A DNA stretch of 33,096 nt from Candidatus Zipacnadia bacterium (GCA_029819875.1 JALGVG010000002.1:1-33096); one strand, 5' to 3'; shown: positions 1 through 8,361, counted from the first letter of the stretch. Numbers and translations are program-made. The notes: generated by a model from the sequence alone, not told the origin.

Positions 1-1
1 C

Positions 2-82
2 TTCGAGCGCGAGAACCTGACCGAAGGCTTCCTGTTCCGGGTCACGGCGACCGTCGGCGAAGAGGTATCGGCGCATGCCTAA
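2..82 (+). CDS. C-terminal end of an unidentified ORF, possibly a HicB-like antitoxin (partial)
   Basis: An open frame runs in from the left edge and stops at TAA 80-82. It encodes 26 residues ending in GEEVSAHA. Its stop overlaps the start of the hicA-like gene by 8 bases, so the two are probably co-transcribed and translationally coupled. HicB antitoxins are usually encoded next to HicA, so an antitoxin is the natural guess. The visible tail carries no diagnostic motif, and the call rests on position alone. Confidence 0.4.
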   Translation, partial: FERENLTEGFLFRVTATVGEEVSAHA

Positions 83-302
83 GCTGCCCCGGGTGACCTC
101 GGAGCAAATGGCCAGGGCACTGCGACGGGCGGGGTTTGCGGATGATCGGCAAAAAGGCAGTCACCTCACAATGCTTAACCCCAAATCACGTCGCAGAGTG
201 GTAGTGCCGATGCACGGGCGCGTTCCGGGAACAGGCATCACGCATGATATACTAAAGCAGGCAGGTTTGACCGTGGAGCAATTCTGCGAACTGCTCAAGT
301 GA
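75..302 (+). CDS. hicA: HicA-family mRNA interferase toxin
   Basis: This 75-residue protein has the size and layout of HicA, a small double-stranded-RNA-binding-fold toxin that cleaves mRNA and is neutralised by HicB. The sequence shows the N-terminal 'selfish helix' region (residues 8-20), the GSH motif at 28-30 with the expected catalytic histidine H30, the VVVPMHG strand (42-48), and the G-I-x-x-x-I-L-K-Q-A-G-L region (54-65) typical of the family. The ATG follows an AGAGGT Shine-Dalgarno-like stretch and overlaps the stop of the upstream ORF. All family landmarks are intact, so the toxin is probably functional if expressed. The partner is cut off by the window edge. leuD follows after 128 bases with no visible terminator between. 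Confidence 0.88.
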   Translation: MPKLPRVTSEQMARALRRAGFADDRQKGSHLTMLNPKSRRRVVVPMHGRVPGTGITHDILKQAGLTVEQFCELLK

Positions 303-430
303 CTGGCCGGTTTATAATCTATCTGTCTTTGCGGGCCGCAGGATTTGTAGGGCGGGCAACGGGCAATCCCCTTGCAAAAAGCGGCCTCGGTTAGGTCCTT
401 TTCCGGAGAGAACTTGGGAACGGTGATAAG

Positions 431-931
431 ATGAGCATCAAAGGCAGGGCACACAAGTACGGCGATCATGTGGATACCGACGTGATTATCCCGGCGCGGT
501 ATCTGAACACCAGCGACCCCGACCAGTTGGCCGCCCACTGCATGGAGGACCTGGATGCGGATTTCGTGAGCCGGGTGCGGCAGGGAGATGTCATCGTGGC
601 GGGGCGCAACTTCGGGTGCGGGTCGTCACGTGAGCATGCCCCCATCGCAATCAAGGCGGCCGGCATCGCCTGTGTCATCGCCGAGAGCTTTGCGCGCATC
701 TTTTATCGAAATGCCCTCAACATCGGCCTGCCCATCGTCGAGAGCGTGGAGGCCGCCAGGGGGATTGCAGACGGCGACGAGGTTGAAGTGGATATCGACG
801 AGGGCGTGGTGCGCAACCTCACCAGCGGAGCGCAGTACAAGTTCCCCCCGCTGACGGGAAGGGCGCGCGAGCTGATAACGGCAGGGGGACTGAAGGTGCT
901 GGTGCGCCAGAAGCTGGCATCCGGGAAGTGA
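431..931 (+). CDS. leuD: 3-isopropylmalate dehydratase small subunit (LeuD)
   Basis: This is the small, swivelling-domain subunit of isopropylmalate isomerase, which converts 2- to 3-isopropylmalate in leucine synthesis with the iron-sulfur large subunit LeuC. The 166-residue length matches the short LeuD/homoaconitase-type class. Landmarks are the N-terminal [15 protein letters not shown] block (11-25), the [14 protein letters not shown] motif (58-71) that contributes to the active site, and the [11 protein letters not shown] block (about 84-94). The ATG is preceded by GGTGAT. LeuC is not in the window, although leuC and leuD are normally adjacent. The paralogous homoaconitase small subunit is hard to exclude from sequence alone, because the YL loop that helps separate the two is short here (YLNT). 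Confidence 0.93.
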   Translation: MSIKGRAHKYGDHVDTDVIIPARYLNTSDPDQLAAHCMEDLDADFVSRVRQGDVIVAGRNFGCGSSREHAPIAIKAAGIACVIAESFARIFYRNALNIGLPIVESVEAARGIADGDEVEVDIDEGVVRNLTSGAQYKFPPLTGRARELITAGGLKVLVRQKLASGK

Positions 932-1033
932 CAGAAGAGGCGGACCGCACCGTGGGCATGAGACGGCGGGGAAGAATCTACCGGGCGTAGCGGTCGGCGG
1001 TTGCAGGCTGCTGCAGAAGAGGGAAGTTGGAGA

Positions 1034-2419
1034 ATGTCACTGCCGGTGGTCGCAATAGTAGGGCGGACGAACGTGGGCAAGTCGGCACTGTTCAACCGGC
1101 TTGTGCGCGAGCGCGTGGCGGTGGTGGAGGACACTTCGGGCATCACGCGCGACCGCATCTACCGGGAGATCGAGCTGGACGGCAGGCGGATAATCCTGGT
1201 GGATACGGGGGGGCTGGCGGGTGCCGAGAGCGACGAACTGGTGACGCAGGTCAAGGAGCAGGCGGCCTTGGCGCTGGCGGAGGCGGACCTGCTGGTAGTG
1301 GTTGTTGACGGGCAGGAGGGCGTCACCTCCTTGGACCACGACGTCGCCGAGGTCGTGCGCCGCAGCGGCAAGCCGTACGTGCTGGTAGCCAACAAGATGG
1401 AGGCCAAGGAGGCCGACAGCACCCAGTTCGCCGAGTTGCGGATGGGCTTGCCCATTGAGGTGTCGGCCCTGCATGCGCTTAACATCGACGAGCTGATAGA
1501 GGCGATACTGCAGCAACTTCCCGCGACCTGGGAGGAGCCTGCGCCGCGGCGGGAAGGCGAGACCGCCATCGCGGTAATCGGGCGGCCGAACGTGGGCAAA
1601 TCGGCACTGATTAACGCGCTGGTGGGTGAGCAGCGGGTGATAGTCAGCGAAGTACCCGGCACCACGCGCGATGCCATCGACGTCGAGCTGCAGGTGGACG
1701 GGCAGATGTATCGGCTGGTGGACACGGCCGGGTTGAGGCGGCGGGGGCGGCGCTCGGCGCGAGGGCCGGAATACTACTCATCCCTGCGCACCTTGAAGGC
1801 GTTGCAACGCGCCGACCTGGCGGCGGTAGTAATCGACGCGGCGGAGGGGGTAACGGCGCAGGATGCGCACATCGCCGGGGAGGCGCACCAGGCCGGCCGG
1901 GGGCTGGTTATCGTGGCCAACAAGTGGGACAAGGTCCAGGAGCTGGCATTCGGCAAGGAGGAACTGACGCAGGCGGAACGGGAACGCAACGAGCGGCTGC
2001 TGCGCGAAGACTTCAAGAAGATGGTGCGCCAGCGGATGGCGTTTGCCGGATACGCAGACGTGCTGTACACTTCGGCGATAACCGGGCTGGGGGTTGGCGA
2101 GCTACTGCCCCAGGCGCGGCGGATCGCGGAAAATTACCGCAAGCGAGTGGCGACCGCGGAACTCAACCGCGTAATTCAGCAGGCGGTGTCCGAGCACCAG
2201 CCGCCCTCGCGAGGGGGCCGGCCGCTGCGCATCTACTACGCCGCCCAAGTGGCGACACAGCCGCCGACCTTCGTGGTGTTCGTCAATGATCCGAAGCTGA
2301 TGCACTTTTCCTACGAACGGTACCTGGTAAACAGGTTAAGGGAGACATTCGGGTTCGAGGGGACACCGATCAATCTGTTCGTGCGCCGCCGGGAGCGCAA
2401 GGGAGGCAAGAAGCGGTGA
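1034..2419 (+). CDS. der: Ribosome assembly GTPase Der (EngA)
   Basis: Der has two tandem GTPase domains and a KH-like C-terminal domain, and acts in late 50S subunit assembly. The first domain has G1 GRTNVGKS (10-17), G3 DTGG (57-60) and an NKME G4. The second has G1 GRPNVGKS, G3 DTAG and G4 NKWD, followed by the C-terminal domain ending in a basic RRRERKGGKKR tail. The 461-residue length is typical. The ATG at 1034 is chosen over an upstream in-frame TTG at 1001 because it gives the canonical N-terminus (M-S-L-P-V-V-A-I-V-G) with a purine-rich GGAAGTTGGAGA stretch before it. A threonine replaces the usual proline in the first P-loop. The stop overlaps the plsY start as GTGA. Confidence 0.96.
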   Translation: MSLPVVAIVGRTNVGKSALFNRLVRERVAVVEDTSGITRDRIYREIELDGRRIILVDTGGLAGAESDELVTQVKEQAALALAEADLLVVVVDGQEGVTSLDHDVAEVVRRSGKPYVLVANKMEAKEADSTQFAELRMGLPIEVSALHALNIDELIEAILQQLPATWEEPAPRREGETAIAVIGRPNVGKSALINALVGEQRVIVSEVPGTTRDAIDVELQVDGQMYRLVDTAGLRRRGRRSARGPEYYSSLRTLKALQRADLAAVVIDAAEGVTAQDAHIAGEAHQAGRGLVIVANKWDKVQELAFGKEELTQAERERNERLLREDFKKMVRQRMAFAGYADVLYTSAITGLGVGELLPQARRIAENYRKRVATAELNRVIQQAVSEHQPPSRGGRPLRIYYAAQVATQPPTFVVFVNDPKLMHFSYERYLVNRLRETFGFEGTPINLFVRRRERKGGKKR

Positions 2420-3057
2420 GTGCCGAGGGGCTTTTGTGGATTGCAGCGGCATATTTCATCGGGGGTATTCCCGTAGGCTATCTGGTCGGCAAGTCGAAGG
2501 GGATTGATATCCGGCAAATCGGCAGCGGGAACATCGGGGCTAGCAACGTGTTGCGGATCCTGGGTGTGAAGGCGGGCATGGCCGTGTGGGTGGCGGATGT
2601 TATGAAGGGCTTCCTGCCGACGTGGGCAGAGGCGCAGTGGCAGCCTGAAATGGCGGGGCGCTGGTGGCTGGCGGCCACCGGCACGGCGGTGATAATGGGG
2701 CACTGCTTTTCGCCGTACCTGCGACTGCGCGGCGGGCGCGGGGTGTCAACCATCCTGGGAATAATGCTGGCACTGAACTGGAAGGCGGCTGTCACCGGCT
2801 TCGGCATCTGGCTCGTGATAGTAAGCATCACGCGCTACATATCCCTGGGCTCGATCGTTGCGTCACTGAGCGGGGCACCGCTGCTGGTGGTGTGGGGCTC
2901 GCCGGCCGCGTACTGGCCGTTCGTACTGTTCGCCGGCATGCTTATCACGTGGCGACATACGCCCAATATTCGGCGGTTGCTGGCCGGCACCGAGAGCAAG
3001 ATCGGCCAGAGGGTGAAGGAAATCGAGCCGACAGAGGGCGCACAAGAGAATGGATGA
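2416..3057 (+). CDS. plsY: Acyl-phosphate:glycerol-3-phosphate acyltransferase (PlsY)
   Basis: PlsY is an integral membrane enzyme that transfers an acyl group from acyl-phosphate to glycerol-3-phosphate, the first committed step of phospholipid synthesis. The sequence is hydrophobic with about five membrane segments. It contains the family motifs G-S-G-N-I-G-A-S-N-V (about residues 36-45), G-H-C-F-S-P-Y-L-R-L-R-G-G-R-G-V (near 95-110) and the C-terminal R-H-T-P-N-I-R-R-L-L-A-G-T-E block. Two small departures are S for T in the first motif and R for K in GGKG; both are conservative. The GTG start overlaps the der stop (GTGA) and the end overlaps gpsA by 8 bases. That pairs it with the enzyme that makes its substrate, glycerol-3-phosphate. 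Confidence 0.95.
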   Translation: MSAEGLLWIAAAYFIGGIPVGYLVGKSKGIDIRQIGSGNIGASNVLRILGVKAGMAVWVADVMKGFLPTWAEAQWQPEMAGRWWLAATGTAVIMGHCFSPYLRLRGGRGVSTILGIMLALNWKAAVTGFGIWLVIVSITRYISLGSIVASLSGAPLLVVWGSPAAYWPFVLFAGMLITWRHTPNIRRLLAGTESKIGQRVKEIEPTEGAQENG

Positions 3058-4069
3058 TATTCGGGCAGTCAGCGTCATCGGCGCCGGCGCGTGGGGGACG
3101 ACACTGGCGTGGATGCTGGGGCGGGCGGGGCGGCGGGTGAAGTTGTGGGTGCGCGAGCCGCGGTTAGCCCAAATCATGCGCCGGCAGCGGCGCAACGCAA
3201 CCTTCATGCCCGACCTGGAACTGCCGGCGACGGTGGAGCCGAGCAACGAGCTGGCGGAAGTGCTGGACGGTGCCCAGGTCGTGCTGACAGTGGTCCCCTC
3301 CCACGGCCTGCGGGAGGTGATGAGGGCTGCGGCGGAGTTCTTTCCCGATGAGGCGGTCATCATCAGCGCTACCAAGGGCATCGAGCGGGGCAGCGGGCTG
3401 CGGATGTCGGAGGTGATATTGCAGGAATTGGGCGAGGGCCATCGCCGGCACATAGCGGCGCTGTCGGGGCCGAACCTGTCCGGGGAGATCGCCCGGGGGA
3501 TGCCGGCGGTGAGCGTGGTGGCCAGCAGCGACGAGCAAACGGCGCTGTTGGGCCAGCGGCTGTTGTCAAACGACCTCTTTCGTGTATATACTAACTGTGA
3601 TATAATAGGCGTGGAGCTGTGCGGAGCGCTCAAGAACATCATCGCGATAGCAGCCGGCGTTTGCGATGGGCTGGGGTACGGTGACAATGCCAAGGCGGCG
3701 CTGATTACCCGGGGCCTGGCGGAGATGGCGCGTCTGGGCGTGCGACTTGGTGCCCAGCCGGCCACGTTCTGGGGCGTTGCCGGCGTCGGTGACCTGTCGG
3801 CCACCTGCATGAGTCGGCTGAGCCGCAACTGGAACGTGGGCTGGAGGTTGGCCAAGGGGGAAAGCCTGCAGCAGATTCAAGCGAGCCGCGATTCGGTGGC
3901 CGAGGGGATTTACACGACGGTGGCGGCGTGCCAGTTGGCGGAGCAGGCGGGGGTGGAGATGCCGATTGCGCGGGCGGTGCACAAGGTGCTGTTTGAAGGC
4001 TGCCCGGTGACGGAGGCGGTGCAGTCGCTGATGACGCGGGCAAGGAAGCCGGAGACCGAGGACTGGTAA
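3050..4069 (+). CDS. gpsA: NAD(P)+-dependent glycerol-3-phosphate dehydrogenase (GpsA)
   Basis: GpsA reduces dihydroxyacetone phosphate to sn-glycerol-3-phosphate in the cytoplasm, feeding the PlsY reaction encoded just upstream. The Rossmann motif V-I-G-A-G-A-W-G-T-T-L-A is at about residues 9-20. Further landmarks are the S-A-T-K-G-I-E segment, the catalytic-lysine region C-G-A-L-K-N-I-I-A-I-A-A-G, the G-V-G-D-L-S-A-T-C block and V-A-E-G-I-Y-T-T. The 339-residue length is normal. The ATG lies within the last codons of plsY, so coupling is likely. The stretch 3590-3610 inside the gene is unusually A+T-rich (around TATATACTAACTGTGATATA), in contrast to its surroundings, but the reading frame is intact. 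Confidence 0.96.
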   Translation: MDDIRAVSVIGAGAWGTTLAWMLGRAGRRVKLWVREPRLAQIMRRQRRNATFMPDLELPATVEPSNELAEVLDGAQVVLTVVPSHGLREVMRAAAEFFPDEAVIISATKGIERGSGLRMSEVILQELGEGHRRHIAALSGPNLSGEIARGMPAVSVVASSDEQTALLGQRLLSNDLFRVYTNCDIIGVELCGALKNIIAIAAGVCDGLGYGDNAKAALITRGLAEMARLGVRLGAQPATFWGVAGVGDLSATCMSRLSRNWNVGWRLAKGESLQQIQASRDSVAEGIYTTVAACQLAEQAGVEMPIARAVHKVLFEGCPVTEAVQSLMTRARKPETEDW

Positions 4070-4208
4070 TGGGAGGAGGCGCAGACCGGGGACTGGTGAG
4101 CGGGGCGATGCCTTCAGGCAGGGATGGGAGCAGGGCGGCAGCGGCGGAGGCTGAAGAAGGCGAGTTGAATGCTTACGGCTGGTGTGAAAAAGCCAAGGAG
4201 GTGCTGGC

Positions 4209-4493
4209 GTGGGTAAAACAGTCAACAAGCGGGATATTGCCGAGACGGTGAGTGAGAAGACGGGACTGAAGAAGGCGGAAGCGGCGGCGGTCGTGGGCAC
4301 AGTGATAGAGGCGATCGTCTCAGCACTGAAATTAGGCGACAAGGTGCAGATCAGCGGGTTCGGCACTTTCATGATACGCGAGCGGGCGGCGCGGACGGTG
4401 CGGAACCCCCGCACCGGCGAGCCCGTGGAGGTGGCGGCGAGCAAGGCAGTGGTATTCAGGCCGAGCAAGGGCTTAAAAGAGGCGGTAAACTAG
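4209..4493 (+). CDS. hup: HU-family histone-like DNA-binding protein
   Basis: HU proteins are small dimeric nucleoid proteins that bend and compact DNA. The 94-residue product begins M-G-K-T-V-N-K-R-D-I-A and has the alpha-helical dimerisation half. The hallmark I-S-G-F-G-T-F turn follows at about 48-54, then the flexible DNA-binding arm R-x-A-R-T-V-R-N-P-R-T-G-E with its conserved intercalating proline, and the closing V-x-F-R-P-S-K-G-L-K-E motif. The GTG start is supported by an AAGGAGG Shine-Dalgarno at about 4195-4201. A HU gene after der-gpsA recalls the Bacillus order (der-gpsA-spoIVA-hbs). It could be expressed from the upstream operon or from its own promoter; no clear promoter was seen. 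Confidence 0.96.
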   Translation: MGKTVNKRDIAETVSEKTGLKKAEAAAVVGTVIEAIVSALKLGDKVQISGFGTFMIRERAARTVRNPRTGEPVEVAASKAVVFRPSKGLKEAVN

Positions 4494-4592
4494 AGGAGGA
4501 GAAAGCGGCGGCCGGCGGGAAGGACTACCGTTGCAACCGGAGAATAAGTTATACGAGGCGTAGTTCGTGGGGGCGATGTTTGCAGTTCAGGT

Positions 4593-4670
4593 CGGGGCGT
4601 GGCGCAGCTTGGTTAGCGCGTTTGACTGGGGGTCAAAAGGTCGCCGGTTCAAATCCGGCCGCCCCGACCA
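4593..4670 (+). tRNA. tRNA-Pro (anticodon GGG)
   Basis: A complete cloverleaf can be folded. The acceptor stem CGGGGCG (4593-4599) pairs with CGCCCCG (4660-4666). A D-stem GCGC/GCGC follows. The anticodon stem TTTGA/TCAAA encloses the loop CTGGGGG, giving anticodon GGG. There is a 5-base variable loop, and the T-arm GCCGG-TTCAAAT-CCGGC. The discriminator is A and the 3' CCA is encoded. The 5' C and G-rich acceptor stem are typical of bacterial tRNA-Pro. Confidence 0.97.
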
Positions 4671-4690
4671 GCTTATTGAAGCCACCACCA

Positions 4691-4729
4691 CAAGTCGCCC
4701 ATCTATGCAGATGCGGCGACTTGTTTTTT
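4691..4729 (+). terminator. Intrinsic terminator or attenuator between tRNA-Pro and the aminotransferase gene
   Basis: A perfect 9-bp stem CAAGTCGCC (4691-4699) / GGCGACTTG (4715-4723) is extended by CATCT/AGATG (4700-4704 / 4709-4713). The loop is 4 bases and there is one bulged C. Six T residues follow at 4724-4729. It ends the tRNA transcript, yet the next gene's Shine-Dalgarno starts only about 7 bases later, so it may also control that gene by read-through. Confidence 0.88.
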
Positions 4730-4748
4730 GAAAGCAAGGGAGCATTCG

Positions 4749-6008
4749 ATGACTGAATCCAATTACGAGAACCTCGCGCAGATGACCTTTGAGCGGTACG
4801 CAGAGTACGTGAACCCGGGGATGGCGGCGTTGGTGCGTTTCATGGGGTTTGAAGTGGTGGAGGTGGAGGCGGAGGGTTGCTACGTGGTGGACAGTGAAGG
4901 GCGCAAGTTCCTGGATTTCCTGGGAGGGCCGGGGGTGTTTACGATGGGTCACCGCCACCCCAAGGTGGTGGCGGCGGTGCGGGCACAACTGGAGAAGATG
5001 CCGCTGAGCAGCCACGTGCTGCTCAATCCCGTGCAGGCCGAACTTGCCGAGCGGCTGGCGCAGATCACGCCCGGCGAGCTTCGCTACACGTTTTTTTGCA
5101 ACTCGGGAGCGGAGGCGGTCGAAGGGGCGTTGAAGGCGGCGCGGGCGTTCACGGGCAGGCCGAAGTTCGTGGCCGCCGAGGGCGGGTTTCACGGCAAGAC
5201 CTTCGGTGCCCTGAGCGCCTCGGGCCGCGAGACATACCGCAAGCCGTTCTACCCGCTGCTGGAGAGCTTCGTTCACGTTCCGTTCGGCGACGCGCAAGCC
5301 CTGCAGGCGGCAGTTGATGAGCAGACCGCCGCCGTTATCCTGGAGCCGATACAGTGCGAGGCCGGCATAAGGGTGCCGCCGGAAGGGTACCTGCGGCAGG
5401 TGCGGGAGATTTGCGATGCGGCCGGATGCCTGCTTATCCTGGACGAGATACAGACCGGGCTGGCGCGCAGCGGCAAGATGTTCTGCTGCCAGTGGGAGGA
5501 GGTGGCCCCGGATATCATGACGCTGGGCAAGGCGCTCGGAGGGGGCGTGATGCCGATCGGCGCCTTCACCGCGCGGCCGCAGATCTGGCGGATCTTCGAG
5601 GAAAACCCGTGGGTGCACAGCTCGACGTTCGGGGGCAACCCGCTGGCCTGCAGCGCGGCACTGGCGGCGCTGGAGGTCATCGAGCAGGAGCAACTGTGCC
5701 AGAAGGCGGCGGCGCGCGGCGCCCAGCTTCTCGAAGGCGTTTCGGCACTGGCAGCGAAGTACCCCGGCATCATCAAGGATGTACGGGGGCGGGGCCTGCT
5801 GGTGGGCGTGGAGTTCGGCGACAGCGACATCGGCGGACTGGTCATCACCGGGCTGGGCCAGCGCGGGATCCTGGCGGCCTATGCCCTCAATAACCCCGAG
5901 GTGCTGCGCTTGGAACCGCCGGCCGTGGTCAGCGAAGGGCAGATTGACGAGTGCGTGCAGGCCCTGGACGAGGCGGTAGCGCAAACCGTGGAATTGCTCG
6001 AAGGATAA
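4749..6008 (+). CDS. Class III PLP-dependent aminotransferase (putrescine/acetylornithine aminotransferase-like)
   Basis: This is a fold-type I class III aminotransferase of 419 residues; the reaction is transfer of an omega-amino group from an amine or amino acid to a keto acid. Visible landmarks are N-S-G-A-E-A-V-E (118-125) for PLP phosphate binding, G-G-F-H-G-K (145-150), L-I-L-D-E-I-Q-T-G (229-237) with D232 contacting the pyridine ring, and L-G-K-A-L-G-G-G with the Schiff-base lysine K261. The ATG at 4749 has an AAGGGAG Shine-Dalgarno; an upstream TTG (4728) lies in the terminator and is rejected. The sequence resembles YgjG/PatA-type putrescine aminotransferases and ornithine aminotransferases, but substrate cannot be fixed here. 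It sits just after a terminator, so its expression may depend on read-through. Confidence 0.9.
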   Translation: MTESNYENLAQMTFERYAEYVNPGMAALVRFMGFEVVEVEAEGCYVVDSEGRKFLDFLGGPGVFTMGHRHPKVVAAVRAQLEKMPLSSHVLLNPVQAELAERLAQITPGELRYTFFCNSGAEAVEGALKAARAFTGRPKFVAAEGGFHGKTFGALSASGRETYRKPFYPLLESFVHVPFGDAQALQAAVDEQTAAVILEPIQCEAGIRVPPEGYLRQVREICDAAGCLLILDEIQTGLARSGKMFCCQWEEVAPDIMTLGKALGGGVMPIGAFTARPQIWRIFEENPWVHSSTFGGNPLACSAALAALEVIEQEQLCQKAAARGAQLLEGVSALAAKYPGIIKDVRGRGLLVGVEFGDSDIGGLVITGLGQRGILAAYALNNPEVLRLEPPAVVSEGQIDECVQALDEAVAQTVELLEG

Positions 6009-6147
6009 GGCCGGCCCGGCCGGCTGAAGCCTATTGCCCGAAACTTGGTGCGGGCGGCGGGCCTTTGCTTGGATGCGGGGGCGGCCGGGGGGCGGGGGCA
6101 GCGGAAAAGGGCGATGGAAGACCACAAAATGCAATGAACCTGCCTAG

Positions 6148-8361
6148 ATGAACCATTCAGGCCATCCACTGCGTGAATCGCCGTTGATCATGCTGGGCTA
6201 CGAGTCGCCACGGGCACGGCGCAGGCGGCGGCAGGTCCAGCAGCAATCTACCTGTTGCTGTTGTCTGTTGGTTGTCACATGCATCGCGATACTGCTAATC
6301 CTGTTCGGCGGCAAGATGATGCACTGGGTGCGGGAGCGCCACCGCCAGGCGCAGGAAACGCGGTCCCACGCCGATTTCCCCCTCGATCTGACGATCCAGC
6401 AACCCTCCTATTATCGCTACGGACTGGTGAAGATCTCGCTGGTGTTGACTGACGTGAACGGGAAGATGATACGGGCGGAGACACCGCCCAAGATAATAGT
6501 GAGGGATACCAAGATGGACATCGTGACGACCGTCGGGGGCGTGGACAAGCTGGTACCGAGGTTCGAGGCCTCCGAGGGCCGCTATGTCTGCTACTGGCCT
6601 ATTCCGTGGAATGCCGCGCCGGGGCGGTACATCGTGGAGGCGCAGGTGGAGATGGAAAAACCCCAGCAGTGGGAGTGGATAGCGCCGGGCCAGCGCAAGA
6701 AGAAAAGAGGCAGGGGCCAGGAAGAGGGCGAAGAGCCGGCCGTCGAGGGGCAGGCGTTTTGCGTGGTGAGGGAGCCGTTCGACGTGGTGGCGCGGCGGAG
6801 GCGAAAGATCGAGCCGGGCATGTGCGTGGCGACGTGGGAGCCTGATTTTCCGGGCGGGCAGATAATGCGGCCGGACGGGACGAAGGGCGACTGGCGGGCG
6901 ATGCTGGATTGGGCGCAGTATATCGGGGCTGACACTTTCTGGTTCCGGGGCGGGGTGACCACCGCTTACAATTCTTCGCAGGCGCTGAGTTTCGACCAGC
7001 CGTGGGTGAAGGGGAACATCGAGGCTTTGGCGGCGCTGGGAGACGAGGCCCATCGCCGCGGCTTGAAGTTCGGGGCGTGGGCGGTGGCTTATGAAACGTA
7101 TCCCAACAAGCCCACGCCGGCCCTGCCGGACCCCAACATGTACAAACCTCCTTACAGGTTCGCCAAGGACATCTCGCGCAGCAGCGGCAAGGTAAGTGAT
7201 ACCTGCTGGGTTTCCCTGCTGGACGAGGAGCGGGCCCGCCACCTGCAGGAGTTTTTCGAATACCTGCAGGCGCTGCCGCAGGTGGATTACATCGGGCTGG
7301 ATTACATGCGCGTGGAACGCGCCTACGAGATGACCGAGCGGTTCGCCTCGCAGATGCCGGTGCAGCTACCCGATGATTGGGACAGTCGCAGCCAGAAGAG
7401 CAAATGGCTGTACGTGGCCAAGAAGGTGGAGACGGAGTGGAACCAGGCGTCAGGGCGCGACTTTTACGATTGCTGGAACTGGTGGCGATCACACCTGGCG
7501 GCGGAGATCCTGGCGGGCATCATAAACCAGGGGAAGATAACCAAGCCGGTGTGGATTTTCACGTTGGGGTGGAAGACAGGGCACCAGCACGGCCAGGACG
7601 TGGTGATGTTCCATGATGCGGGTGCAGCGCTGCTGGCGCCGATGCTGTATCAATGCGATTCTTACGAGCATTTCGACTTCCTGATAAACGATTGGCGGCA
7701 GTACTTGCAGACGGGCGAGGTAAACCTGCTGCCCGGTGACGAGGTGAGCGATTACTGGCACAAGCGGGAGGGCAATATCCGCTCGCGGCGGCCGGCGGCG
7801 CCGGAGGTGATGTATCAGAGGATGGTGCGGGCGTACGAGGAGATGATGCCTGGGATGCCGGCGGTGGGGCTGTTTTGGCATGACATCAGCCGCGCCGCCT
7901 CGCTGGGCAAGAACCCGGGGGCAGGCAAGGGGCCGTACCCGGGCATCGAATGGGCGCTGGCGGGCGGGGCGGCGTTCAGCAAGGCGCGGGAGGGCTGGCA
8001 GGTGTACCCGATAACGGCGCAGATACGGGTTCCCTCGCAGGCCGTGATCGGCGTGCCGTTCGAGGTGCGGGTGCGCATCAAGAACCGGGTCAAGCGGGCG
8101 GTGGCAAACATTGACATCGAATTGCAGCCCACGCCGCAGATCGGTGCCGTCGGCAAGAGCAAGAAACGGGTAAAGAGCCTGGGGCCGGGCGAGGAGATAA
8201 GCGTGCCCTTCGAGGTGAAGATCACGTCGGGGAACGCCAAGCGGGCCAACCGCTTCATGGTGGCGGCGCGCATCACCTGGCCGCACGGCAAGTACGGCCC
8301 GCGGGTCAGAGAGGACCTGCCGCGGGTCATCATCGTGATGAAATACCTTGACGGCAAGTAG
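6148..8361 (+). CDS. Membrane-anchored putative glycoside hydrolase-like (TIM-barrel) protein
   Basis: This 737-residue protein has four visible parts. A basic cytoplasmic N-terminus (RARRRRR at 22-28) precedes a Cys-rich membrane helix at about 36-56 that begins with four consecutive cysteines. Residues about 77-170 form an Ig-like beta domain, followed by a charged linker (KKKRGRGQEEGEE). A barrel-like region at about 222-600 has strand ends such as G-A-D-T-F-W-F-R-G-G, L-K-F-G-A-W-A-V-A-Y, Y-I-G-L-D-Y and G-L-F-W-H-D. A C-terminal Ig-like domain spans about 624-730. The barrel resembles the poorly characterised GHL/DUF187-type hydrolase-like families, with D385 in GLDY a candidate active-site acid. 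The predicted topology places the barrel outside the cytoplasmic membrane. An ATG at 6190 is an alternative start; neither has a strong Shine-Dalgarno. No substrate can be assigned. Confidence 0.62.
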   Translation: MNHSGHPLRESPLIMLGYESPRARRRRRQVQQQSTCCCCLLVVTCIAILLILFGGKMMHWVRERHRQAQETRSHADFPLDLTIQQPSYYRYGLVKISLVLTDVNGKMIRAETPPKIIVRDTKMDIVTTVGGVDKLVPRFEASEGRYVCYWPIPWNAAPGRYIVEAQVEMEKPQQWEWIAPGQRKKKRGRGQEEGEEPAVEGQAFCVVREPFDVVARRRRKIEPGMCVATWEPDFPGGQIMRPDGTKGDWRAMLDWAQYIGADTFWFRGGVTTAYNSSQALSFDQPWVKGNIEALAALGDEAHRRGLKFGAWAVAYETYPNKPTPALPDPNMYKPPYRFAKDISRSSGKVSDTCWVSLLDEERARHLQEFFEYLQALPQVDYIGLDYMRVERAYEMTERFASQMPVQLPDDWDSRSQKSKWLYVAKKVETEWNQASGRDFYDCWNWWRSHLAAEILAGIINQGKITKPVWIFTLGWKTGHQHGQDVVMFHDAGAALLAPMLYQCDSYEHFDFLINDWRQYLQTGEVNLLPGDEVSDYWHKREGNIRSRRPAAPEVMYQRMVRAYEEMMPGMPAVGLFWHDISRAASLGKNPGAGKGPYPGIEWALAGGAAFSKAREGWQVYPITAQIRVPSQAVIGVPFEVRVRIKNRVKRAVANIDIELQPTPQIGAVGKSKKRVKSLGPGEEISVPFEVKITSGNAKRANRFMVAARITWPHGKYGPRVREDLPRVIIVMKYLDGK

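Noticed and set aside
3590-3610. A+T-rich patch inside gpsA that resembles a -10 promoter element
   Set aside because: It lies in a conserved coding block (D-I-I-G-V-E-L-C), and no matching -35 or downstream gene start supports promoter use.
4069-4251. 60-codon + frame between gpsA and the HU gene, starting at ATG 4069
   Set aside because: It has low-complexity Gly/Ala/Glu composition and no Shine-Dalgarno of its own. It overlaps the HU start and contains that gene's Shine-Dalgarno.
4587-6134. Long minus-strand frame (515 codons) opposite the aminotransferase
   Set aside because: It is the antisense shadow of a well-supported gene, rich in His, Arg and Pro, and runs across the tRNA and terminator.
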